64,000 nucleotides of DNA from Aegilops tauschii subsp. strangulata (lineage: Eukaryota; Streptophyta; Magnoliopsida; Poales; Poaceae): positions 144,786,885 to 144,850,884 of the forward strand of contig NC_053038.3 in the NCBI RefSeq assembly GCF_002575655.3, written 5' to 3'. Under the pieces are notes generated by a model. It saw only the letters and a program-made list of their open reading frames with translations, was not told the origin of the DNA and made no database searches. Position numbers and translations under genes: made by a program. Of the stretch, positions 12,533 through 24,493 are shown piece after piece (the first letter of the stretch is position 1; each line of letters begins with the position of its first letter).

Positions 12533-13643
12533 CAATTTGGCCTTCGTCCCAGTCCCGATCAAGTGGCGGCATTCGCAACGCGCGTACATAGCTACGCACT
12601 CAAAATACCATGGGGCATAGGCGGAGGCATAACTAGCTTGTGATCCACAATACGACTCGACTGCTCCCGGACACATATACTTTCATTGTTTCTTTTCTCC
12701 TTTTCAGGTTTCTTTTCCACAGGCGTTCCCTGATGGCTTGATCGCTGGTCCTTTCGAAGGACAAATACACCAAGCCGGCAGTCAGCTTGGACGTAGAGGG
12801 GAATTTCTAGGTGGTTTCTTTAACGACCACTCTACCTGTTTTCAAGGCCCACACGTAGCTCTCCCTTGGTTGCGGCATGTTAAATAGCCTGTTTCTTATC
12901 ACACTATTTGTATCAATGCGCTTTGACGTATTTATCAAATTATAATGGAAACAGTTTGCGGCCCAAATTTTAGGCCCCTGCTCATTACCTTTGCTCCTTT
13001 TCTGTTTTCCTTTTTCTATTAATAACCTTATTAGATAGCACCCGTACACTATGGTACGTTTCAATTCGCCAGGGGCTTCATAGCGCCCCACACTATGGCA
13101 ACAAAGTCCGAACACTTTTTACAGTATGGTTCGGCACCCTGAATTGAGCACTATATGCATTGGCTCCGAATCATGTCTTTGGTCAATAGTTGGGTTGCCC
13201 GGCTCCTGTGCTTACTACCTTACGTTCCGCTATATCGGCTAAGGTAGTAAAGGGAGCACTACTGTGATTGTGCCCTGGTTTACCTGAAGGAGCACCTCAG
13301 TAGAGAAAGCCGAAAACTGACTGTCATGATGCGGCGAGAGCCGGTCAGCTCTTCGGAGGTTTCAAATCGTTAGAGATTTTTTCCGCATTACGCGAGGGAT
13401 CGGTACTTACCCGATCAGGTGCTTATAGAACTCTAGTTCAGATATTAGGGGTTGCGCCTCCATTTTTATTGTCAAACTCCTATGGCTAAGTCTAAAGCCG
13501 TATAGTCCGATTGCTTGGTTCGTTGCGCTAAACACCTCCTTCAAGGACCAAACAATTGGATCAATAGTGTTTAGATTCCATCCCGAACACCCCCGTACTA
13601 CCTATGTGGGGGCAGAAGCCGACGACTGGCCAACTCTCAGATT
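12533..13643. other. Fatima non-coding interior
   Basis: About 1.1 kb with no ORF of interest on either strand and no similarity to pol domains in the translations. It lies where pol would be expected in an autonomous relative and ends where the antisense gene's 3' end begins. Confidence 0.6.
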
Positions 13644-14345
13644 TCATACAACACGGCCGCACAGGAGGTAAAATTTTCTAAACATAGCAAAAATTATATT
13701 ACATAACAACTTTGTTTCATCATACAAGGCAGAGACGACATGAATGTATTCATGCAAAGATAATGTCTTGCGCACATTGCATCGCCACAATGCGAGACCC
13801 TCCAGGACGTCTTCAAAATACCGCTCGGGCATGCGGTGCTCCTTGCCTTCGGGCGGCCCTTCGGTCACAAGCTTGACGGTGTCCATCTTCGCCCACTAGA
13901 CCTTGACGTGGGCGAAGGCCATGCGCGCGCCCTTGATGCAGACCGATCACTTGACGACGTCTAGCCGAGGACAGGCATTCACCAGCTGCTTCACGAGGCC
14001 GAAGTAGCTGCTGGGTATAGTTTCGGCAGGCCACAGCCGGATTACTAAATCCTTCATAGCCAGTTCGGCCACCCTATGCAGCTCGACCAACTGTTTTAGC
14101 TGATCGGTGAAGGGCACCGGATGCTCTGGCACAAGGTATTGCGACCAGAACAGCTTCTCCGTTGAGCTTCCTTCTTCGGCTCGGAAGAACTCCGCAGCGT
14201 CTGACACACTGCGCGACAGATCCGCAAACGCCCCTGGGGAACTCTGAATCCGGGTTAGTAAGAAATACTTCTTCTTCACATACTTGCTTTGCATACCAAA
14301 TGCCTTACCCGCCACGATCTTCTTGGCCTCCTGGATCTCCTGGAG
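13644..14345 (-). pseudogene. Fatima antisense gene, C-terminal part
   Basis: On the minus strand this frame continues the antisense gene that starts at 32573, across the Gypsy-X1 insertion, without a change of phase. Visible are a charged start of helix, then SSYFGLVKQLVNACPRLD and, after an in-frame TGA near 13952, the tail WAKMDTVKLVTEGPPEGKEHR. Such proteins belong to the family that Pfam calls putative gypsy-type transposon, found antisense in many cereal Gypsy elements. Their role is unknown. Confidence 0.7.
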
Positions 14346-14350
14346 GGCGC

Positions 14351-15247
14351 CGTCGGATCACGGGTTCTGGCAAAACCCTTAAGGTTCAAACTCTGGGGTG
14401 CGCGCGAAGTTCTTCCCCCCTACCGATCCACGCCCTAGCTTGCTAAGATCTCGGAGACGAACTCAACGAACTCACAACACAAGGGACACAAGATTTATAC
14501 TGGTTCGGGCCACCATTGTGGTGTAATACCCTACTCCAGTGTGGTGGTGGTGGATTGCCTCTTGGGCGGATGATGAATAGTACAAGGGGAAGAACAGCCT
14601 CCTGAGGTTGAGGTGTTCTTGTGCTTGGTGTGTGGCTAAGGATCAGATGAGATGCCTCTAAATGAGTTATCTCCTACGGTGGTGGCTAGTTCTACTTATA
14701 TAGGCCCTGGTCCTCTTCCCAAATATTGAGCAGGAAGGGAGCCAACAATGACCAATTTGAAAGGGGACAATTAGTATAGCTTATCCTGACAAAAGCGGCC
14801 TTCGCCTGCAAAAGGCTCCAGTGGTGAGGCGGCCTTGGGCTCCATGGTGACCTCCGTCTTGCCGTCCTGCTGGTCTTGGTCTCGTTGCACTGATATGGAA
14901 ACCTTTGCTTGATGCCTCGGTACTCCGCGCCTGCGCTTGCCTCCTTAGCACCAATGAGGAAACAAGGACGCTACGCGCACTGGCGCCCGCCTGATCTTGA
15001 TCGTCATGGCTCATGTCACGAGAACCTCGCGAGGTTTGCCTTGCCTTGATCTCTCCGCCCCTCACGAGCCAACCTGGTGAGGCCACTCCTGAGGAGGTCT
15101 TGTGTCGCCCGCCTCATGAGGCTTGGCCCCTCGCGAGGGTGTGGAATGCCCTGTTGATGAAGATGGGCCGTACATGCCTGCTAGCACAGCCACGCCGTGG
15201 GCCGCAGGCAGGCAAGTCTGGGGACCCCCATTCCCAGAACGCCGACA
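14351..15247 (-). repeat. Gypsy-X1 3' LTR (897 bp)
   Basis: On the plus strand it reads CGTCGGATCACGGG to AACGCCGACA; the first base is C where the other two copies have T, so the terminal CA of the element strand has been lost by mutation. TATATAAG on the minus strand lies at 14695-14702. Confidence 0.88.
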
Positions 15248-15262
15248 GTAGCCCCCGGGCCC
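15248..15262 (-). other. Gypsy-X1 polypurine tract
   Basis: Plus-strand gtagcccccgggccc; read on the element strand it is a G-rich tract ending directly at the 3' LTR. The X2 copy has the same tract at 43029. Confidence 0.75.
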
Positions 15263-15490
15263 AAGGCACGCTCGGGCTTGGCTTCGAAGCGAAGCCAAAG
15301 GTCAAGTGCGGAGCGCCGCGGGCCCCAAAAGCTTGCGGCCTTGGTCGACGCGTGGCGGTTTATTGGACGTGGGCGTCTCCGCTTCCCCACGCTGCCTCGG
15401 CAACTTCCTGACTTGACAAGTCCCTGCGACATGCAAGGGAAAACCATCATTACCTGTGATCGTGGGAGGCACCGGTTGGCCTTCTCCCGC

Positions 15491-15497
15491 TATAAAT
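15491..15497 (+). promoter_or_regulatory. Putative TATA box of the antisense B3-like ORF
   Basis: TATAAAT, 79 bp before the start codon at 15576, in a GC-rich setting. It lies inside Gypsy-X1 but on the strand opposite to gag-pol, so the ORF may have its own promoter. Evidence is positional only. Confidence 0.5.
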
Positions 15498-15575
15498 GGG
15501 GAGGGGGCAAAGCCCCCGTTGCCCATCTCTTCCCAGTCCGCTTGCTTCTTCCAACTTGCTCCTCTGCTAGCAACA

Positions 15576-16367
15576 ATGGCGCCGTCGAAGAGGTTCTCTA
15601 CCGTGGAGAAGGGGAAGGCCCCCCGCGAGGGGCCTGGCTCCCCTATGCCCAAGCGTGGACGCGGCCGTCCCCGTAAACACACCGCGATCCCCGCCGCGGC
15701 CTCCCGCTCCCGGGGTGGCGCCGCTGCGCGTGGCCGGGGTCGCTCCGGTCGCGGCAGCCTCGTCAATGAAGGGAGGCATGCCGTGGTTGCGCGGCCTCCT
15801 CGGTCGCGCTTCCACTCGGCTGAGGTGCTACCGGAGTTCGTTGTCTGGTCGGAGGATCCGGCCGGCAACTGGCTTCAGCTTCTGCGCTTCTTTGCCGATG
15901 AGCTGCCGGCCTTCGGTCCAGGTGGGCTCTGGCTGCAGGGGGACGGTTGCTGCAGCAGGGCTTCTTGGGTTGTGATCGAGATCTCTGTCGCGGGCAACAT
16001 AGCTCTGGCCCACGGCTGGCAGACGTTCGCCCGCGCGCGCGGCCTGGGTAGGCGGTGCACCCTCCATTTCAAGTATGGCGGTAATGCAACTCTCTACGTG
16101 AGGGTGTTTGGGGAAGATCGTTGCCGCGCTGGGTGCTACCCCAAGGTGAACGACGACGAGGAGGTGCTCGGCCTTGGCGACAGCCGCGACGAGGGCGAGG
16201 GCGAGCCCGCCGGCCACGCCTCATCCAGCTATGGTGGCTCTTCTCTCGGTGACAGCTCCAGCAGCGGCGGCTACGACCAGCCGCCACGCCGCCGCGCTCG
16301 CTTCGAAGGTGGTAGCGGGTCGTCTCGTCGTCGCACCTCCGTGAAGCGCGAGGAGGGATCCAGCTAA
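15576..16367 (+). CDS. B3-like DNA-binding protein encoded antisense in Gypsy-X1
   Basis: An intact ORF of 263 residues starts at the ATG at 15576 (caacaATGGCG). Residues about 1-75 are basic and rich in Pro, Arg and Gly, with PKRGRGRPRK resembling an AT-hook. Residues about 85-185 hold a pattern close to a plant B3 fold: a Trp-containing strand, then GNIALAHGWQTFARARGLG and ATLYVRVFGED. The C-terminal third is acidic then Ser/Gly/Arg-rich. It is not a retrotransposon enzyme; B3 proteins bind DNA in the nucleus. The ORF is on the strand opposite to gag-pol, close to the 3' LTR. The Sabrina element is inserted 14 bp after its stop codon, cutting off the natural 3' untranslated region. The B3 assignment is from pattern alone. 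Confidence 0.6.
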   Translation: MAPSKRFSTVEKGKAPREGPGSPMPKRGRGRPRKHTAIPAAASRSRGGAAARGRGRSGRGSLVNEGRHAVVARPPRSRFHSAEVLPEFVVWSEDPAGNWLQLLRFFADELPAFGPGGLWLQGDGCCSRASWVVIEISVAGNIALAHGWQTFARARGLGRRCTLHFKYGGNATLYVRVFGEDRCRAGCYPKVNDDEEVLGLGDSRDEGEGEPAGHASSSYGGSSLGDSSSSGGYDQPPRRRARFEGGSGSSRRRTSVKREEGSS

Positions 16368-16381
16368 GCTCGGGACGTCGC

Positions 16382-17947
16382 AGATACGTCTCCAACGTAT
16401 CTATAATTTTTGATTGTTCCATGCTATAATATATTCTGTTTTGGACATTATTGGGCTTTATTATACACTTTTATATTATTTTTGGGACTAACCTATTAAC
16501 CGGAGGCCCAACCCAGAATTGCTGTTTTTTTGCCTATTTCAGAGTTTCGCAGAAAAAGAATATCAAACGGAGTCCAAACGGAATGAAACCTTTGGGAACG
16601 TGATTTTCGGAACGAACGTGATCCAGAGGACTTGGACCCTACGTCAAGACTTCAACCAGGAGGCCACGAGGTAGGGGGCGCGCCCTCCACCCTCGTGGGC
16701 CCCATGTTGCTCCACCGACGTACTCCTTCCTCCTATATATACCTACGTACCCCCAAACTACCAGATACGGAGCCAAAAACATAATTCCACAGCCGCAACA
16801 TTCTGTACCCGTGAGATCCCATCTTGGGGCCTGTTCCGGAGCTCCACCGGAGGGGGCATCGATCACGGAGGGCTTCTACATCAACACCATAGCCTCTCCG
16901 ATGAAGTGTGAGTAGTTTACCTCAGACCTTCGGGTCCATAGTTATTAGCTAGATGGCTTCTTCTCTCTTTTTGGATCTCAATACAATGTTCTCCCCCTCT
17001 CTTGTGGAGATCTATTCGATGTAATCTTCTTTTGCGGTGTGTTCGTTGAGACCGATGAATTGTGGGTTTATGATCAAGTTTATCTACGAACAATATTTGA
17101 ATCTTCTGAATTCTTTTATGTATGATTGGTTATCTTTGCAAGTCTCTTCGAATTATCAGTTTGGTTTGGCCTACTAGATTGATCTTTCTTGCAATGGGAG
17201 AAGTGCTTAGCTTTGGGTTCAATCTTGCGGTGTCCTTTCCCAGTGACAGTAGGGGCAGCAAAGGCACGTATTGTATTGTTGCCATCGAGGATAACAAGAT
17301 GGGCTTTATATCATATTGCATGAGTTTGTCCCTCTACATCATGTCATCTTGCTTAAAGCGTCACTCTGTTCTTATGAACTTAATACTCTAGATGCATGCT
17401 GGATAGCGGTCGATGTGTGGAGTAATAGTAGTAGATGCAGGTAGGAGTCAGTCTACTTGTCTCGGACGTGATGCCTATATACATGATCATACCTAGATAT
17501 TCTCATAACTATGCTCAATTCTGTCAATTGCTCAACAGTAATTTGTTCACCCACCGTAAATACTTATGCTCTTGAGAGAAGCCACTAGTGAAACCTATGG
17601 CCCCCGGGTTTATTTTCCATCATATTAATCTTCCGACAACAAGCTATTTCTGGCGCCGTTTTTATTTTACTTTCTTTACTTTGCATCTTTATCATAAAAA
17701 TACCAAAAATATTATCCTATCATATCTATCAAATCTCACTCTCATAAGTGATCGTGTAGGGATTGACAACCCCTTATCGCGTTGGTTGCGAGGATTTATT
17801 TGTTTGTGTAGGTGCGAGGGACTCGTCCGTGGCCTCCTACTGGATTGATACCTTGGTTCTCAAAAACTGAGGGAAATACTTACGCTACTTTGCTGCATCA
17901 CCCTTTCCTCTTCAAGGGAAAACCAACGCAGTGCTCAAGAGGTAGCA
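16382..17947 (+). repeat. Sabrina 5' LTR
   Basis: 1566 bp; ends AAGAGGTAGCA. The first base is A, where the 3' copy has T. It lacks about 18 bp of a GC-rich stretch near 16672 that the 3' LTR keeps near 22415. TATA box at 16734-16741. Confidence 0.9.
16734..16741 (+). promoter_or_regulatory. TATA box in Sabrina 5' LTR
   Basis: TATATATA in the 5' third of the LTR; the same motif is at the matching place in the 3' LTR (about 22496). Confidence 0.55.
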
Positions 17948-17958
17948 AGAAAGATTTC

Positions 17959-17976
17959 TGGTGCCGTTGCCGGGGA
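17959..17976 (+). other. Sabrina primer-binding site (tRNA-Asp type)
   Basis: TGGTGCCGTTGCCGGGGA, one base from the perfect complement of the 3' end of plant tRNA-Asp (TGGCGCCGTTGCCGGGGA, as in the Athila-lineage element at 37490). The single C-to-T change fits deamination of a methylated site. Confidence 0.8.
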
Positions 17977-18166
17977 GTCCACGCAAAAGTCAACATACCA
18001 AGTACCCATCACAAACCCTTATGTCCCGCATTACATTATCTGCCATTTGCCTCTCGTTATCCTCTCCCCCACTTCACCGTTGCCGTTTTATTCGCCCTCT
18101 CTTTTCTGTTTGCCTCTTTTTGCCCGTCTCTTGTTTGCTCGTGTGTTGGATTGCTTGCTTGTCACA

Positions 18167-19307
18167 ATGCCTCTACCTAGATTTTGTGATCTTCACCTTA
18201 AAAGGTTAGAAGAGATCGAAAGCAACGTCAGGAGTTTTATGGTCTTGCAATTTGAGCATAATAATTTCTTTAGAAACGAGCTCAAGGAACAAAAAAGCTT
18301 TATGGGTTATATGAATAAAGAGCTCGATGATATGTCTAAAGAATTTGATGGTTTGAGATCCCAAATTGCTCATCTTGAGAAGTTAATAGCTGAAATATCG
18401 GATAAGCAAGCCACCTTAGTTAATAAGATGGCCGCTAAGCCGGAAAACTTTGAAAATAAAGATGAAGATCTAAAAGTTATTGATGTGTCCCCTATTAAAT
18501 CTTTGTTTAGCAATATGAATCTTGATAATGATGGGACTGAATATGAACCACCTTTACCTAGAAGGCGTTCCAGAAATTCGGAGTTTTTAGATCTTGATGC
18601 TAAAATTGATAAAAGTGGGATTGAAAACAAAACTCTAGATATTAATGAACCCACTATTTTGGATTTCAAGGAATTTAATTATGATAATTGCTCTTTGATA
18701 GATTGTATTTCCTTGTTGCAATCCGTGCTAAATTCTCCTCATGCTTATAGTCAAAATAAAGCTTTTACCAAACATATCGTTGATGCTTTGATGCAATCTT
18801 ATGAAGAAAAACTTGAGTTGGAAGTTTCTATCCCTAGAAAACTCTATGATGAGTGGGAACCTACTATTAAAATTAAAATTAAAGATCATGAATGCTATGC
18901 TTTGTGTGATTTGGGTGCTAGTGTTTCCACGATTCCAAAGACTTTGTGCGATTTGCTAGCTTTCCGTGATTTTGATGATTGCTCTTTAAACTTGCACCTT
19001 GCGGATTCCACCATTAAGAAACCTATGGGAACAATTAATGATGTTCTTATTGTTGCAAATAGGAACTATGTGCCCGTAGACTTTATTGTTCTTGACATAG
19101 ATTGCAATCCTTCATGTCCTATTATTCTTGGTAGACCTTTCCTTAGAACGAGTTGGTGCAATTATTGATATGACGGAAGGGAATATCAGATTCCAATTTC
19201 CATTGAAGAAAGGCATGGAACACTTCCCTAGAAATAAAATAAAATTACCATATGAATCTATTATGAGAGCCACTTATGGATTGCCTACCAAAGATGGCAA
19301 TACCTAG
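18167..19307 (+). pseudogene. Sabrina gag-protease with a late frameshift
   Basis: The start MPLPRFCDLHLKRLEE is at 18167. Residues about 10-110 are predicted coiled coil by heptad pattern; an acidic middle region follows. Residues about 240-330 hold an aspartic protease with CDLGASVS as active-site motif and IILGRPFLRT near the end. A one-base shift near 19152 ends this frame at 19168, while the matching C-terminal protease sequence (GAIIDMTEGNIRFQF) continues in another frame to a stop at 19307. An intact member would give a structural gag and a protease, but no polymerase. Confidence 0.8.
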
Positions 19308-22127
19308 ATCTATCCTTGCTTTTATGCCTAGCTAGGGGCGTTAAACGATAGCGCTTGTTGGGAGGAAACCCAATTTTATTTTTATTTTTTTGCCTTTTGC
19401 TTCTGTTTAGGAATAAATATTTGATCTAGCCTCTGGTTAGATTTGTTTTTATGTTTTACTTAGTGTTTGTGCCAAGTTTAACCTATAGGATCTTCTTGGA
19501 TGATAGTTATTTGATCTTGCAGAAAATTCCAGAAACTTTCTGTTCACGAAAATAATTGTTAAAAATCACCAGAACGTGATAAAATATTGATTCCAATTGC
19601 TGCTGATTAATAAAAAAATTGTCTAGGCCGTCAGTTTTTTGCTGAATTTTGGGAGTTCCATAAGTTTGCGTTAGTTACATATTACTACAGACTGTTCTGT
19701 TTTTGACAGATTCTGTTTTTCGTGTGTTGTTTGCTTATTTTGATGAATCTATGGCTAGTAAACTAGTTTATAAACCATAGAGAAGTTGGAATACAGTAGG
19801 TTTAACACAATTATAAATAAATAATGAGTTCATTACAGTACCTTGAAGTGGTCTTTTGTTTTCTTTCGCTAACGGAGCTCACGAGATTTTCTGTTAAGTT
19901 TTGTGTTGTGAAGTTTTCAAGTTTTGGGTAAAAGATTTGATGGATTATGGAACAAGGAGTGGCAAGAGCCTAAGCTTGGGGATGCTCATGGCACCCCCAA
20001 GATAATCTAAGGACACCTAAAAGCCAAAGCTTGGGGATGCCCCAGAAGGCATCCCCTCTTTCGTCTACTTCCATCGGTAACTTTACTTGGAGCTCTATTT
20101 TTATTCACCACATGATATGTGTTTTGCTTGGAGCGTCTTGTATGATTTGAGTCTTTGCTTTTTAGTTTACCACAATCATCCTTGCTGTACACACCTTTTG
20201 AGAGAGACACACATGATTCGGAAATTATTAGAATACTCTATGTGCTTCACTTATATCTTTTGAGTTATATAGTTTTGCTCTAGTACTTCACTTATATCTT
20301 TTAGAGCACGGTGGTAACTTTTGTTTTATGGAAACTATTGATCTCTCATGCTTAACTTAGATTATTTTGAGAGTCTTAAATAGCATGGTAATTTGCTTAA
20401 ATAATCCTAATATGCTAGGTATTCAAGACTAGTAAAAACTTTCTTATGAGTGTGTTGAATACTAAGAGAAGTTTGATGCTTGATGATTGTTTTGAGACAT
20501 GGAGGTAGTGATATCAAAGTTGTGCTAGTTGAGTAGTTGTGAATTTGAGAAATACTTGTGTTGAAGTTTGCAAGTCCCGTAGCATGCACGTATGGTAAAC
20601 GTTATGTAACAAATTTGAAACATGAGGTGTTCTTTGATTGTCCTCCTTATAAGTGGCGGTTGGGGACGAGCGATGGTCTTTTCCTACCAATCTACCCCCC
20701 TAGGAGTATGCGCTTGGTTTTTGATGACTTGTATATTTTTGCAATAAGTATGTGAGTTCTTCATGACTAATGTTGAGTCCATGGATTATACGCACTCTCA
20801 CCCTTCCATCATTGCTAGCCTCTTCGGTACCGTGCATTGCCCTTTCTCACATTGATAGTTGGTGCAAACTTCGCCGGTGCATCCAAACCCCGTGATATGA
20901 TACACTCTTTCACACATAAACCTCCTTATATCTTCCTCAAAACAGCCACCATACCTACCTATTATGGCATTTCCATAGACATTCCGAGATATATTGCCAT
21001 GCAACTTTCCACCGTTCCGTTTATCATGACACGTTCATCATTGTCATATTGCTTAGCATGATCATGTAGTTGACATAGTATTTGTGGCAAAGCCACCATT
21101 CATAATTCTTTCATACATGTCACTCTTGGTTCATTGCATATCCCGGTACACCGCCGGAGGCATTCATATAGAGTCATACTTTGTTCTAGTATTGAGTTGT
21201 AATCATTGAGTTGTAAATAAATAGAAGTGTGATGATCATCATTTTCTAGAGCATTGTCCCAAGTGAGGAAAATAAAAAAAAGAGAGAAAGGCCATAAAAA
21301 AAGGGAGGCCCAAAAAAATGAGAGAAAAAGAGAGAAGGGAGAATGCTATTATCCTTTTTCCACACTTGTGCTTCAAAGTAGCACCATAATCTTCATGATA
21401 GAGAGTCTCTTGTTTTGTCACTTTCATATACTAGTGGGAACTTTTCATTATAGAACTTGGCTTGTATATTCCAACAATGGGCCTCCTCAAGTGCCCTAGG
21501 TCTTCGTGAGCAAGCAAGTTGGATGCACACCCACTTAGTTTCTTTTGTTGAGCTTTCATATATTTATAGCTCTAGTGCATCCGTTGCACGGCAATCCCTA
21601 CTCCTTGCATTAACATCAATCGATGGGCATCTCCCTAGCTCATTGATTAGCCTCGTTGATGTGACACTTTCTCCCTTTTTGTCTTCTCCACATAACCCCC
21701 ATCATTATATTCTATTCCACCCATAGTGCTATATCCATGGCTCACGCTCATGTATTGCGTGAAGGTTGAAAAAGTTTGAGATTACTAAATTTTGAAACAA
21801 TTGCTTGGCTTGTCATCGGGGTTGTGCATGATGAGAGCATTCTTGTGTGACGAAAATGGAGCATGACTAAACTATATGATTTTGTAGGGATGAACTTTCT
21901 TTGGCCATGTTATTTTGAGAGGACATAATTGCTTAGTTAGTATGCTTGAAGTATTATTATTTTTATGTCAATATTGAAATTTTATCTTGAATCTTTCGGA
22001 TCTGAATATTCATACCACAATTAAGAAGAATTAAATTGAAATTATGCCTAGTTGCATTACACATCAAAAATTCTGTTTTTATCATTTACCTACTCGAGGA
22101 CGAGCAGGAATTAAGCTTGGGGATGCT
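19308..22127 (+). other. Sabrina non-coding interior with PPT-like repeats
   Basis: About 2.8 kb without meaningful ORFs. It contains two internal copies of taagcttggggatgc-like sequence (19971-19985 and 20026-20040) that match the true PPT next to the 3' LTR (22112-22126). A purine-rich tract lies at 21260-21345. The rest is AT-rich and unremarkable. Confidence 0.7.
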
Positions 22128-23708
22128 TGATACGTCTCCAACGTATCTATAATTTTTGATTGTTCCATGCTATATTATATTCTGTTTTGGACATTACTGG
22201 GCTTTGTTATACACTTTTATATTATTTTTGGGACTAACCTATTAACCGGAGGCCCAACCCAGAATTGCTGTTTTTGCCTATTTCAGAGTTTCGCAGAAAA
22301 AGAATATCAAACAGAGTCCAAACGGAATGAAACCTTCGGGAACGTGATTTTCGGAACGAACGTGATCCAGAGGACTTGGACCCTACATCATAACTTCAAC
22401 CGGGAGGCCACGAGGTAGGGGGGCGTGCCTACCCCCCAGGCGCGCCCTCCAACCTCGTGGGCCTCATGTTGCTCCACCGACGTACTCCTTCCTCCTATAT
22501 ATACCTACGTACCCACAAACTACCAGATACGGAGCCAAAAACCTAATTCCACAGCCGCAACCTTCTGTACCCGTGAGATCCCATCTTGGGGCCTGTTCCG
22601 GAGCTCCGCCGGAGGGGGAATCGATCACGGAGGGCTTCTACATCAACACCATAGCCTCTCCGATGAAGTGTGAGTAGTTTACCTTAGACCTTCGGGTCCA
22701 TAGTTATTAGCTAGATGGCTTCTTCTCTCTTTTTGGATCTCAATACAATGTTCTCCCCCTCTCTTGTGGAAATCTATTCGATGTAATCTTCTTTTGCGGT
22801 GTGTTTGTTGAGACCGATGAATTGTGGGTTTATGATCAAGTTTATCTATGAACAATATTTGAATCTTCTGAATTCTTTTATGTATGATTGGTTATCTTTG
22901 CAAGTCTCTTGGAATTATCAGTTTGGTTTGGCCTACTAGATTGATCTTTCTTGCAATGGGAGAAGTACTTAGCTTTGGGTTCAATCTTGCGGTGTCCTTT
23001 CCTAGTGACAGTAGGGGCAACAAGGCACGTATTGTATTGTTGCCATCGAGGATAACAAGATGGGGTTTATATCATATTGCATGAGTTTATCCCTCTACAT
23101 CATGTCATCTTGCTTAAAGCGTTACTCTGTTCTTATGAACTTAATACTCTAGATGCATGCTGGAAAGCGGTCGATGTGTGGAGTAATAGTAGTAGATGCA
23201 GGCAGGAGTCGGTCTACTTGTCTCGGACGTGATGCCTATATACATGATCATACCTAGATATTCTCATAACTATGCTCAATTCTGTCAATTGCTCAACAGT
23301 AATTTGTTCACCCACCGTAAATACTTATGCTCTTGAGAGAAGCCACTAGTGAAACCTATGGCCCCAGGGTCTATTTTCCATCATATTAATCTTCCGACAA
23401 CAAGCTATTTCCTGCGCCGTTTTTATTTTACTTTCTTTACTTTGCATCTTTATCATAAAAATACCAAAAATATTATCCTATCATATCTATCAGATCTCAC
23501 TCTCGTAAGTGACCGTGTAGGGATTGACAACCCCTTATCGCGTTGGTTGCGAGGATTTATTTGTTTGTGTAGGTGCGAGGGACTCATGCGTGGCCTCCTA
23601 CTGGATTGATACCTTGGTTCTCAAAAACTGAGGGAAATACTTACGCTACTTTGCTGCATCACCCTTTCCTCTTCAAGGGAAAACCAACGCAGTGCTCAAG
23701 AGGTAGCA
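22128..23708 (+). repeat. Sabrina 3' LTR
   Basis: 1581 bp, starts TGATACGTCTCC and ends AAGAGGTAGCA, nearly identical to the 5' copy. Confidence 0.9.
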
Positions 23709-23713
23709 GTCGC

Positions 23714-24493
23714 CAAGGGCCTGCCCCGAGGACCGCTGCAGGGGCGAGCGCCGCTTTTGTTTTGTTCTTCTTTTCCATCCTGCATCAAGAATGAAACCAG
23801 TATGGGCCCGGAGGGGCGTGTATCGAACTATGATTCCTCAATCATTATGCTATGCTTGTTGTTTCCGTGCTGTGTCGTTATTTTGTGCAGAGATAACTTA
23901 GCTTGGCGAGTTCGGGGCAGCCTCTTCTTCACGAGGCACTTGTTTCCTCGTGCCCGTCTTGACTTAGTGGTCGCTCAGGAACTGCAGAAAATTCGTTAGG
24001 AAGCTCACTAGGAGACTTATCGTTCACCCAAGCCTAGATCCAGCGCTTCATATCGCGGTACCCGAGGGGCACGGATTAGGAGAGATGCACCTGCTTGTGG
24101 GCTCGAATGAGGGTGCCTCGCGAGAAAGCAGACGGAAGGCAGAGAGAAGGAAACGCGCTCGTGAGGGCACCTGCCTAGCCCCCTTGCGAGGTATGCAAGA
24201 GAGAGAACGCAAGTGAACTGAAGTCGGAAACAGCGGCAAAAGGCGACGGAGCCAAATCAGCAAGGAACACCAGAAGCAAACTTTGATTAAAAGAAGGGGA
24301 GCCAACTACGGAAAGCAAATGAAAAAGCCGCGTCCGGCACCTAGTCTAGTCTTCAAGTCTTCTCACCAGCGCGGAGCTAAGTACTGCCACTAAGACGTGG
24401 GAGGGAGCCCCCGAGGCCCGAGGGCGGCACTCCTGAGACTCCGGGGCGTGTACAGCCCCACTCATTATTATGTGAGAGTGTCACGGGCAGCGA
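23714..24493. other. Gypsy-X1 non-coding segment after the Sabrina insertion
   Basis: GC-rich, no supported ORF. It is the continuation of the region behind the B3-like ORF (its 3' untranslated region on the plus strand) and of the region behind integrase on the minus strand. Confidence 0.6.

Larger units (their letters stand above)
16382..23708 (+). mobile_element. Sabrina-type Gypsy retrotransposon (Athila lineage, non-autonomous)
   Basis: LTRs of 1566 and 1581 bp are nearly identical, and the flanking 5-bp duplications gtcgc (16377-16381 and 23709-23713) are perfect. The PBS matches the 3' end of plant tRNA-Asp. Internally there is one gag-protease ORF and about 2.8 kb of non-coding DNA; no reverse transcriptase or integrase. 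The LTR start (ATACGTCTCCAACGTATC) is that of Sabrina as I recall it. This is the innermost and probably one of the youngest inserts. Confidence 0.9.

Noticed and set aside
15013..15411. Overlapping ORFs of 60-190 residues on both strands at 15000-15870 and 29830-30220
   Set aside because: They are GC-rich shadows across LTR ends; equivalent ORFs in the other LTR copies differ in frame and length.
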